Assembly (NCBI RefSeq): GCF_003202285.1 | Contig: NZ_MASW01000007.1 | Coordinates: 248,001 to 312,000 of the forward strand | DNA length: 64,000 nt | Reading direction: 5' to 3' | DNA from: Prauserella muralis | Lineage (GTDB): Bacteria; Actinomycetota; Actinomycetes; Mycobacteriales; Pseudonocardiaceae | Notes under the pieces: generated by a model | What the model was told of the DNA's origin: nothing | Databases searched by the model: none | What the model saw: the letters and a program-made list of their open reading frames with translations, nothing else | Made by a program: the position numbers and the translations under genes | Shown: in pieces, positions 1 through 7,411 of the stretch | Layout of the letters: every line of letters starts with the position of its first letter | Position numbering within the stretch: the first letter of the stretch is position 1

Positions 1-564
1 GACCTGGCTCGCGAGCTGGTCCGATCCCTGCGGCCCGAGCTCGCCACCCGCGCGGTGCTGCTGCCCCGCGCCCCGAACGACATCGTGGCCGGCAACAGCG
101 CCCGGATCGACGACCGCGTGGTGAAGCGCAGCGAGCTCTGGCGCCCCGGCCCGCACATTCCGGACCGTGCCGAGCACCCCGCCACCGGCCTCGACGATCA
201 GGACCAACGGGCGCTGGCCCTCACCCCGGCGCCCAAGGGGTTGCCGGGCTCCGAACTCGACACCGCGCAGCGGGAGCTGCTCCGTGCTCTGCTGGGCACG
301 TACCTCGACCGCGTCCCCGACGGCGTCTCCCCGCTACCCCGCTATGACGACCCGGCAGCGCTGGACGCCGTACACCTCGCCTGGGCCGGTTCGACCACGG
401 CGGGGCAACCGCACTACTACCGCCTGCAGGGCCCGCGATTGCTCATCGAGTGGACCAACATCCACCGCGGTGTCAATCACGCTCACGCCGTGTGGCGGGA
501 CCCCGAGACCGACTTCGGCGGCGACGTCCTCGCCGCCCACCACGCCGCCCACCACACGCCGTAA
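1..564 (+). CDS. DUF3500-type protein, C-terminal part (5' end outside window)
   Basis: The reading frame is open from base 1, so the gene begins upstream of the window; about 187 residues are visible. The C-terminal half carries HYYRLQGPRLLIEW followed by a TNIHRGVNHAHAVWRDP stretch and DFGGDVLAAHH, typical of the end of DUF3500 proteins, whose function is unknown. The His-rich tail could bind metal, but this is inference. It ends 187 bases before the MFS gene on the same strand, and I see no terminator between them. Confidence 0.75.
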   Translation, partial: DLARELVRSLRPELATRAVLLPRAPNDIVAGNSARIDDRVVKRSELWRPGPHIPDRAEHPATGLDDQDQRALALTPAPKGLPGSELDTAQRELLRALLGTYLDRVPDGVSPLPRYDDPAALDAVHLAWAGSTTAGQPHYYRLQGPRLLIEWTNIHRGVNHAHAVWRDPETDFGGDVLAAHHAAHHTP

Positions 565-751
565 GCACCACGTGCCGGCGCCCAGGAACGGAGTGTGACG
601 ACATGGCCGGTCGACCACCACCACCAACCAATGCGTCCCCTCACCCGGCACACCCCAGGAACACTGCGGCGAGACGTGGCCCTCACCTGAGCAGCAGCAC
701 GACACGTACGGCCGACACCCCACCCGCCCCGCAATGTCAAAGAGGACATTC

Positions 752-2150
752 ATGACCACAACTCCGCATCCCCCGATCTCCGTCGGCAAGGCCGCTATCG
801 GGGCCCTCGGCATACTGGCGGTCGCCACCGGCGCCCTGGAATCGGTGGTGACGCCGACGCTGCCGCTCCTGCAACGTGAGCTGGACATGAGCCCTGCCGA
901 AGGTGCGCTGCTCAGCATCGTGTTGCTCGTCACCGGCGCGCTCATCACTCCGATCGCCGGCAAGTTCGGCGACCGCTACGGCGGCAAGCGAGTCCTGATC
1001 CGGCTGATGGCGGTGGTCTGCGCCGGTGGCCTGGTGTCCGCGCTGGCTCCCAACCTGCCGGTGCTGCTGTGCGGCCAGGTGCTGCAGGGCGCGATGGTGG
1101 GCGCCCTGCCACTGTCGTTCATCCTCGTGCGCAAACACCTGCCCCCCCGGTGAGTCGAAGGTGGCCATCGGTGTCGTCAGCGGCCTGTTCGTCGGGGGCG
1201 GGATGGTGGGAACGCTCTCCGCAGGGCCCGTGGCCGAGGCGCTGTCCCGGCACTGGATGTTCGCGCTGCCCACGATCGTCGTCATCGGGGCGACCCTGCT
1301 GGTGAACCGGCTGATGCCGCACGACTCGCCGGGCCGCCCCGACGATGCCGGAATCGACTGGCCCGGTCTCGTGTTGCTGAGCGGGACGCTGGTCACGCTC
1401 ATGCTCGTGCTGGCGCTGGCACCCGACATCGCCTCGCAACCACTGGTGCTCGGGGTCGCCGTCGTGCTGCTGGCCGCCTTCGTGACCGGATGGATAGCCG
1501 TCGAGCGTCGCGCGGCCTCGCCAATGGTCGATCTGCGCATGCTGGCACGCCCCGCGGTGTGGAAGTCGTGCGTGCTCACGTTCGTCATCTGCGTCGGGAC
1601 CTCGGGGGCGGTCTTCCTCGTCCCGCAACTGTTCGCGGTACCCGCCGACGAGTACGGGTTCGGGGCCACCGCCACCCAGATCGGCTTGTTCCTGCTCCCC
1701 GGGGTGGTGGCCGCGTCGGTGGCCGGGCCGATCGGTGGTATCGGGGTACGGCGCCTCGGCTCCCGTGCCGTAGTCACCGCCGGGATCGTCCTGATGGCCT
1801 TCTCGCTGATCGGCCTGGCCGCCGTGCACACCGAGGTCTGGCACCTCATCGTCGGCAAGGCGCTCGTCGCACTGGCCAACGGTTTGTGCATCACGGCGAT
1901 GGTGACCAGCACCGCCACCTCCGTCGACCAGGGCGACACCGGCATCGCCACCAGCCTGGTCCTCGTCACACGCGTGCTCGGTTTCGCCGTGGGCGTGCAG
2001 GTCAGCGGCGCGATCCTCACCGCGGGCACCCCTTCCGGGTCGGACGTTCCGGCCGAATCGGCCTTTGTCGTCGGCTTCGTCCTCGCCGGGGCGGTCACGG
2101 CACTGTCCCTGCTAGTCACTCGCACCATGGGCAAAGGAGTCAGGGAATGA
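752..2150 (+). pseudogene. MFS exporter (DHA2/EmrB-like), frameshifted at a C7 run
   Basis: Drug/proton antiporter-like permease of about 465 residues when repaired. The ATG at 752 follows AGAGGA at 741-746. The first part (to 1153) reads through the MFS motif GKFGDRYGGKR and stops at LPPR; the second part continues in another frame as GESKVAIGVVSG to 2150. The break lies in seven consecutive C at 1142-1148: removing one C gives LPPGESKV and one continuous protein rich in hydrophobic helices (14-helix DHA2 type expected from length). Its stop overlaps the start of the downstream monooxygenase, so the two form an operon. It could be a real loss of function, phase variation at the homopolymer, or a sequencing error; the sequence alone cannot decide. 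Confidence 0.85.
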
Positions 2151-3385
2151 CCCGCACCGATCACGCAAGCCTCCCCGCGGTGCCGAGGCGCACCGTCCTG
2201 GTGTCGGGGGCCAGCATCGCGGGTCCGGTCCTCGCGTTCTGGCTCACCCGCTACGGATACGCGGTCACGGTGGTGGAGAAGGCGAGCGCGCCCCGCAGCG
2301 GCGGCTACCCCGTCGACGTGCGCGGCACCGCGCTCGAGGTCCTCCGGAGGATGGGGCTGCTGTCCCGGCTGCGGGACGCGCACATCGACCTACGCCGGCT
2401 GACCTTCCTCCGCGGGGACGGCAGCCAGGTGGCCTCGATCCACCCTCACACGGTCACCGGCGGTGTTGCGGGCCGGGACCTGGAAGTGCGACGCGGAGAT
2501 CTCGCCGACGCCCTCTACACGGCCATCCGAGACGACGTGGAGTTTGTGTTCGACGACTCCATCCACACCCTCGACCAGTCCGGCGACGGGGTCGACGTCA
2601 CCTTCCACGGGGGCGGCAGCCGCACGTTCGACCTGGTCCTCGGCGCGGACGGTATGCACTCACGTACCCGGGACATGGTGTTCGGCCCCGAAGAGCAGTT
2701 CCATCGCTACCTCGGCTATTGCTTCGCCGTGTTCACCATGCGCAACACCTTCGGGCTCTCCCACGAGACCGTCATGTGGAACACACCGGGCAGGGCCGCC
2801 GCGCTCTACGCCACAGGGCACGGCGACGAGCTGCACGCCTTCCTGAACTTCGCGCGGCCAGAGCCGCCGTTCGACGCGTTCCCGGATCCTGGCGCCCAAC
2901 GCGATCTCGTCGCCGCGGTCTTCGCCGACGCCGGATGGGAGGTCCCCGGGATACTCGCCGCGATGCGCGAGGCGGACGACGTGTTCTTCGACGCGGTCAG
3001 CCAGATCCGCATGCCCCGCTGGCACCGCGGCAGGGTCGCGCTGGCGGGTGACGCCGCGTACGCGCCCTCGTTCCTCACCGGACAGGGCACCAGCCTCGCG
3101 CTTGTCGGCGCGTACATGCTCGCCGGTTCCCTTGCCGACGCCGACCACGCTGAGGGCTTCGCCGCCTATGAACGCGACACGCGCGAGTTCGTGGCCGCGA
3201 ACCAGGGACTGGTCGGCGAGGGCGGCGCCACCCTTTTCCCCACCACGGTCGCGGCGCTGGAGCAACGCAACGACAGACTGCGCAAACTCAGCGACATGCC
3301 TGCGGCGCAGGGACGACCGGAGCACTCCGCGCTCACGCTGCCCACATTCACGATCACGAACCCAACCCAGCACGCACACCGATGA
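2147..3385 (+). CDS. FAD-dependent monooxygenase (PHBH/TetX-like)
   Basis: Flavoprotein hydroxylase of 412 residues, class A type, expected to use NAD(P)H and O2 on an aromatic or polyketide-like substrate. The N-terminal dinucleotide fold reads VLVSGASIAGPVLAF with the closing acidic residue in VTVVEK. The mid-protein DG motif is LVLGADGMHSRTR, and the second FAD motif is GRVALAGDAAYAPSFLTGQG. The ATG overlaps the MFS stop (ATGA) and follows AAAGGAG at 2133-2139. Pairing with an exporter suggests modification plus export of a toxic compound, as in TetX-like resistance; the substrate is unknown. Confidence 0.85.
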   Translation: MTRTDHASLPAVPRRTVLVSGASIAGPVLAFWLTRYGYAVTVVEKASAPRSGGYPVDVRGTALEVLRRMGLLSRLRDAHIDLRRLTFLRGDGSQVASIHPHTVTGGVAGRDLEVRRGDLADALYTAIRDDVEFVFDDSIHTLDQSGDGVDVTFHGGGSRTFDLVLGADGMHSRTRDMVFGPEEQFHRYLGYCFAVFTMRNTFGLSHETVMWNTPGRAAALYATGHGDELHAFLNFARPEPPFDAFPDPGAQRDLVAAVFADAGWEVPGILAAMREADDVFFDAVSQIRMPRWHRGRVALAGDAAYAPSFLTGQGTSLALVGAYMLAGSLADADHAEGFAAYERDTREFVAANQGLVGEGGATLFPTTVAALEQRNDRLRKLSDMPAAQGRPEHSALTLPTFTITNPTQHAHR

Positions 3386-3486
3386 CACGACCTTCACCAG
3401 CGCGTTCGGCGCCGAACTGCTCCGTGCTTCTGCAGTACCTGCGATGCGGTCGTTCCGTCGCGCTCTCAGCGAGATTCGCGATCAGC

Positions 3487-3560
3487 TCAGGGCCGCACCA
3501 GCTTGTAGCGCTCTTCCAGCCAGCCCGCGATCTCGGCGGCGGCCAGCGCGTTGCCGGTCG
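3487..3560 (-). pseudogene. Severed C-terminal tail of an RHS gene
   Basis: On the minus strand this stretch reads GNALAAAEIAGWLEERYKLV then RP and a TGA at 3489-3487. It has no start of its own. If the IS element at 3561-4961 and one copy of its 7-bp target duplication are removed, the RHS frame at 4962-5454 runs directly into this tail without a shift. I therefore read it as the original 3' end of that RHS gene. Confidence 0.6.
3554..3560. repeat. Left target-site duplication of the IS256-family element
   Basis: CCGGTCG here is repeated exactly at 4962-4968, directly outside the other end of the element. IS256-family elements usually make 8-bp duplications; an eighth base would mismatch. 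The duplication is supported by in-frame rejoining of the flanking RHS pieces. Confidence 0.6.
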
Positions 3561-3568
3561 GTGGGCGT

Positions 3569-3595
3569 GTCCTACCGGCTGTGTAAGTGACGTGG
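3569..3595 (+). repeat. IS256-family left terminal inverted repeat
   Basis: Contains CTGTGTAAGTGACGTGGC, matching the reverse complement of 4929-4957 except for scattered mismatches and one inserted base. The transposase start lies about 45 bases inside. Confidence 0.75.
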
Positions 3596-3638
3596 CTCGA
3601 CTCTGAACTGCGGAAGCGGTTCGGGAAGGGACCACGTG

Positions 3639-4926
3639 ATGACGAATTCCGATTCAGTGCCGGCGGGCAGGGCTGCTCGACCGGCTGCGGAAGAGTCGCT
3701 GATCGACGGTGTGCTGGCTGATCAGCTGCTGGCGAAGGCCGAAGCCGAAGGGGTCGAATTGCTCGGCCCGGACGGCCTGCTGTCCCAGGTGACCAAGGCC
3801 GTGCTGGAGCGGGCCCTGGGCGAGGAGCTCACCGAGCACCTGGGCTACGAGAAGCACGACCCGGCCGGTCGCGGGTCTGGCAACTCCCGCAACGGCGCCA
3901 CGGGGAAGAGGCTGCTGACCGAGGCCGGCGCGGTCGACCTGCAGGTGCCGCGAGACCGGCGGGGCAGCTTCGAACCGAAGATCGTGCGCAAGGGCCAGAC
4001 CCGCCTGGACGGGTTCAACGACCGGATCATCGCCCTCTACGCGCGCGGGATGACCACCCGCGACATCCGGGCCCACCTGCGGGAGATCTACGGGGTGGAG
4101 GTCAGCCCGGATCTGATCAGCCGAGTCACCGACGCCATCGTCGACGAACTCACCGAATGGCAGTCGCGCGCTGGATGCGGTGTTTCCGGTGGTGTTCATC
4201 GACGCCCTGATGGTCAAGATCCGCGACGGCGTCGTCGCGAACCGGCCGGTCTACCTGGCCATCGGGATCGACTGCGAGGGCGCCAAGCAGGTGCTGGGCA
4301 TGTGGGTGGGTGCCTCCACCGGTGAGTCGGCGAAGTTCTGGATGTCGGTGCTCGCGGAGTTGCGTAACCGCGGGGTGCGGGACGTGTGCATCCTGTGCTG
4401 CGACGGGCTATCCGGGCTGCCGGAAGCGGCGACCACCGTGTGGCCCCAGGTGACCGTGCAGTTGTGCGTGGTGCACCTGATCCGCGCCTCGCTGCGCTAC
4501 GCGTCTCGCAAGTACTGGCCGGCGTTGGCCAAGGACCTCAAGGCGATCTACACCGCCAGCGACGAGGCCGCGGCCGCCGCCGCGCTGGAGGCCTTCGCCG
4601 AGCAGTGGGAGGCCCGCTACCCGGCGATCGTGCGGCTGTGGCGAACCCACTGGCAGGAGTTCACGCCATTCCTGGCGTTCCCGCCCGAGGTCAGGCGGGC
4701 GATCTATACGACGAATCTGATCGAGTCGCTCAATGCCCGACTGCGGAAGGTCACCCGCAACCGTGGCCAGTTCCCGTCCGAGCAGGCCGCGCTGAAGGTG
4801 CTCTACCTCGCCGTCCGCAACCTCGAGGACTACCGCACGCCGAACATCGGCATCCGAACATCGGGCTGGAAACAAGTACTGCAAGCGTTCACCATCTATT
4901 TCGAAGGGCGGATCCCCGCCCCATGA
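3639..4926 (+). pseudogene. IS256-family transposase, frameshifted
   Basis: DDE transposase of the mutator/IS256 group. The first part has the DNA-binding region with NSRNGATGKRLLTE and RGMTTRDIRAHL; the second has the catalytic core FPVVFIDALMVKIRDG (first Asp), CCDGLSGLPEA (second Asp) and TTNLIESLNARLRKVTR (catalytic Glu). The frame changes between WQSR and LDAVF: positions 4164-4170 are a CG repeat apparently two bases short, since the family spacing is WQxRxLD. ATG 3639 follows a GGGAAGGG ribosome site. The gene ends within the right terminal repeat. It is probably inactive unless ribosomes slip in the CG run. Confidence 0.9.
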
Positions 4927-4928
4927 CC

Positions 4929-4957
4929 GCCACGATCACTTACACAGGCGGCCGGAC
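4929..4957 (-). repeat. IS256-family right terminal inverted repeat
   Basis: Reverse complement carries GTCC, CCG and CTGTGTAAGTGA, matching 3569-3595. It also supplies the accidental stop codon (4942-4940) of the interrupted RHS frame. Confidence 0.75.
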
Positions 4958-4961
4958 GCTC

Positions 4962-4968
4962 CCGGTCG
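4962..4968. repeat. Right target-site duplication of the IS256-family element
   Basis: CCGGTCG, identical to 3554-3560. Rejoining the flanks with a single copy keeps the RHS reading frame. Confidence 0.6.
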
Positions 4969-5454
4969 TTCGCGCGACTTGCTTGGTGACCGTGACGGTT
5001 TTGTAGTACAGACCGTTGGGATCGCTGTTGGTCGCCGGCGAGTTGTTGCCGTAGGCGTACCCGTTCATCTGCTGTGGTTCCGCGGTATCGAGAACCGGGT
5101 CCACAGAGATGAACCGACCGGTTTCCGGGTCGTACTCCCGTGCGCCCAGATGGGTCAGCCCCGTGTCATCCTTCGTACCCCCGACGAAGCCCTTGTCGTC
5201 CGGCCAGGACTGCGGTTGCTCACCCCGCGGCTGCCCGAAAGGGTCCCGGCGGCGGGTGCTGACCTCCAGGTTCGCGGCATCGACCGCGACCGAGGAGGTG
5301 CCCTGATGGTCCCCGATCAGCAGCGACACACCCTCGCCAGCGGTGCGGACAGCGACCGTCTGCCCACCGTGCGAGTAGTAGCGTTTGCCGGTCACCTCCC
5401 ACGTGGTGTTCTGCAGCACCAGCACCATCCCGTCCAGCGCAGGGTCATTGCCCG
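4962..5454 (-). pseudogene. RHS repeat-associated core domain protein remnant
   Basis: C-terminal piece of a secreted RHS/YD-repeat polymorphic toxin. It shows GKRYYSHGGQTVAVR, then DHQGTSSVAVDA, LGAREYDPETGRFISVDPV and NGYAYGNNSPATNSDPNGL, the conserved core end after which the variable toxin tip normally starts. The N-terminal shell of YD repeats is missing; the frame begins abruptly inside the core, directly against an AbrB-like remnant. At the other end the IS element cuts it after VARTTG, and the next codons to the stop at 4940 are IS sequence. The original tail lies at 3487-3560. It is non-functional as it stands. Confidence 0.8.
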
Positions 5455-5750
5455 TAGTAGCGGCCGCGCGCCTCGGCGCGCACGATCAGCACGCCGCCGC
5501 GTTCCCGGATGTCCAGCCGTGTGCCCGGCCCCCAACCCAGCGAGCGCACGACAACGCGCTCGGCCAGCCGACCCCGGGCGTCGACCGTCGACAGCCCATA
5601 CACCACGCCGCTCGACCGCCGCGTCGGAACGCTCGGCAACGGCAACCCCCGGCGAGGCACCGCCGCGCCAGACCGACCTCCAACCGCCCGGCCCTCGGAC
5701 GTCGGCACGGTGCGCGACATCGTCACCGGCGATATCACAGCGCCGCTCAT
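5445..5750 (-). pseudogene. AbrB/MazE/SpoVT-like DNA-binding protein, N-terminal half
   Basis: Reads VVYGLSTVDARGRLAERVVV, then RSLGWGPGTRLDIRERGGVLIVRAEARG, a swapped-hairpin AbrB-like domain known in small actinobacterial regulators that normally continue with a second hairpin (GQGHLRLP-like). Here it stops at YYGQ, and the following DNA in another frame is RHS sequence. The protein is thus cut at about half length by a deletion junction near 5455-5475. ATG 5750 is chosen; ATG 5759 is possible. It may still be expressed as a short protein. Confidence 0.55.
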
Positions 5751-5858
5751 GACGACCACCGCAACACGACACCCAGCCGTCGCCTACTCGCGACGGCCAC
5801 GTGGTCGAGTGCGTTCAAGCACAGATACGCTAGATGTAGCAGGGATGCCACGAAACTG

Positions 5859-5942
5859 TGTCCGAGGGGGGACTTGAACCCCCACGCCCTTTACGGGCAC
5901 TAGCACCTCAAGCTAGCGCGTCTGCCATTCCGCCACTCGGAC
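5859..5942 (-). tRNA. tRNA-Leu (anticodon GAG)
   Basis: Class II tRNA with long variable arm. The 7-bp acceptor stem GTCCGAG/CTCGGAC closes 5942 against 5860; the discriminator base is A. The anticodon stem CTAGC/GCTAG encloses the loop TTGAGGT, giving GAG, which reads CUC/CUU leucine codons. The T-arm loop GTTCAAG is present. The 3' CCA is not encoded (CAG follows). It lies next to the decayed RHS/AbrB/IS region. Confidence 0.95.
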
Positions 5943-6043
5943 TTGCTGCGGAACAGAGTAGCGGACGCCTCCGGATGCGCACACCGGGGGTCCCGGCGCG
6001 CCAGCCTCATACGTTTCACCTGCACCAATGATAGGAATAGCGG

Positions 6044-7366
6044 GTGACCGAACCGAACCTGATCGATGCAGCCGCCGACGAGGCAGTGACCCTGACCAGC
6101 GAGCTGATCCGCATCGACACCACCAACACCGGCGACCCGGAGACCCTGGTCGGCGAGCGGGAGGCCGCCGAGTACGTGGCCGAGAAGCTCACCGAGGTCG
6201 GCTACGAGATCTCCTACGTCGAGTCCGGCGGGCGCAACCGGCACAACGTCGTCGCCCGGCTGGCCGGCGCCGACCCGAGCCGGGGCGCGCTGCTCGTGCA
6301 CGGGCACCTCGACGTCGTGCCCGCGGACGCCTCCGAGTGGTCGGTGCACCCGTTCTCCGGGGCGGTCCAGGACGGCTACGTCTGGGGCCGCGGGGCGGTC
6401 GACATGAAGGACATGGTCGGCATGACGCTGGCACTGGCCCGGCACTACAAACGCCACGGCGTCGTCCCGCCCCGCGACATCATCTTCGCCTTCGTCGCCG
6501 ACGAGGAGGCGGGCGGCAAGTTCGGCGCGCAGTGGCTCGTCGACAACCGGCCCGAGCTGTTCGAGGGCGCCACCGAGGCCGTCAGCGAGGTGGGCGGCTT
6601 CTCGATCACGCTGCGGGACAACGTCCGCGCCTACCTGGTGGAGACCGCCGAGAAGGGCATCCGCTGGATGAAGCTGCGCGTGCGCGGCACCGCCGGTCAC
6701 GGCTCCATGATCCACCGTGACAACGCGGTCACCAAGCTGTCGGAGGCGGTCGCCAGGCTGGGCAACCACCGGTTCCCGCTGGTGCTCACCGACTCCGTCC
6801 GCGAGTTCCTCGCCGGCGTCACCGAGATCACCGGCTGGGACTTCCCCGAGGACGACCTGGAGGGCGCCGTCGCCAAGCTCGGCAACATCTCCCGCATGAT
6901 CGGCGCCACCCTGCGCGACACGGCCAACCCCACGATGCTCACCGCGGGCTACAAGTCCAACGTCATCCCCTCCACCGCCGAGGCTGCCGTGGACTGCCGC
7001 ATCCTGCCCGGAAGGCTGGAGGCCTTCGACCGCGAGCTGGCCGAGCTGCTCGGTCCCGACATCGAGCGCGAGTGGATGGAGCTGCCGCCGGTCGAGACGA
7101 CGTTCGACGGCGCGCTGGTGGACGCCATGACGGCGGCCATCACCGCCGAGGACCCCGGCGCCCGCACCCTGCCCTACATGCTCTCCGGCGGCACCGACGC
7201 CAAGGCGTTCCAGCGGCTGGGCATCCGCAACTTCGGCTTCGCTCCCCTGCGCCTGCCCGCCGACCTGGACTTCTCGGCCCTCTTCCACGGGGTCGACGAG
7301 CGCGTGCCCGTGGACGCGCTGCGCTTCGGCACCAGGGTGCTGGACCGGTTTCTGCGCAGCGCGTAA
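6044..7366 (+). CDS. M20-family metallopeptidase (ArgE/DapE-like)
   Basis: Cytosolic di-zinc amidohydrolase of 440 residues. The metal site is seen as HGHLDVVP (His88, Asp90), the bridging Asp in GRGAVDMKD (about 120), the general base and ligand Glu pair in ADEEAGG (154-155), and the last His in the C-terminal ALFHGVDE. The dimerisation domain sits between about 200 and 320 and includes RGTAGHGS. The start is GTG 6044; an ATG at 6028 is out of frame. Such enzymes remove acyl groups or cut dipeptides; the exact substrate cannot be told from sequence. It stands alone, 46 bases before the next gene. Confidence 0.9.
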   Translation: MTEPNLIDAAADEAVTLTSELIRIDTTNTGDPETLVGEREAAEYVAEKLTEVGYEISYVESGGRNRHNVVARLAGADPSRGALLVHGHLDVVPADASEWSVHPFSGAVQDGYVWGRGAVDMKDMVGMTLALARHYKRHGVVPPRDIIFAFVADEEAGGKFGAQWLVDNRPELFEGATEAVSEVGGFSITLRDNVRAYLVETAEKGIRWMKLRVRGTAGHGSMIHRDNAVTKLSEAVARLGNHRFPLVLTDSVREFLAGVTEITGWDFPEDDLEGAVAKLGNISRMIGATLRDTANPTMLTAGYKSNVIPSTAEAAVDCRILPGRLEAFDRELAELLGPDIEREWMELPPVETTFDGALVDAMTAAITAEDPGARTLPYMLSGGTDAKAFQRLGIRNFGFAPLRLPADLDFSALFHGVDERVPVDALRFGTRVLDRFLRSA

Positions 7367-7411
7367 AGATCCGGCACGTCCGGGGTCCGAGTCGCTAATG
7401 TCGGGGACGTC

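Larger units (their letters stand above)
3561..4961. mobile_element. IS256-family insertion sequence
   Basis: About 1.4 kb, a normal IS256-family size, with one transposase gene. Imperfect terminal inverted repeats share GTCC, CCG and CTGTGTAAGTGA then CGTGGC: left 3569-3595, right 4929-4957 (reverse complement). Exact ends are uncertain by a few bases because the left end carries about four more bases outside the shared GTCC. It interrupts an RHS gene lying on the opposite strand. The transposase is frameshifted, so the copy is probably immobile unless helped in trans. Confidence 0.85.

Noticed and set aside
5445-5750. Antitoxin of a toxin-antitoxin pair
   Set aside because: AbrB-like fold alone is not enough; no toxin gene adjoins and the gene is cut at half length.
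3487-5942. Integrated element using tRNA-Leu as attachment site
   Set aside because: No integrase or repeated tRNA end was found; the IS insertion and a deletion explain what is seen.
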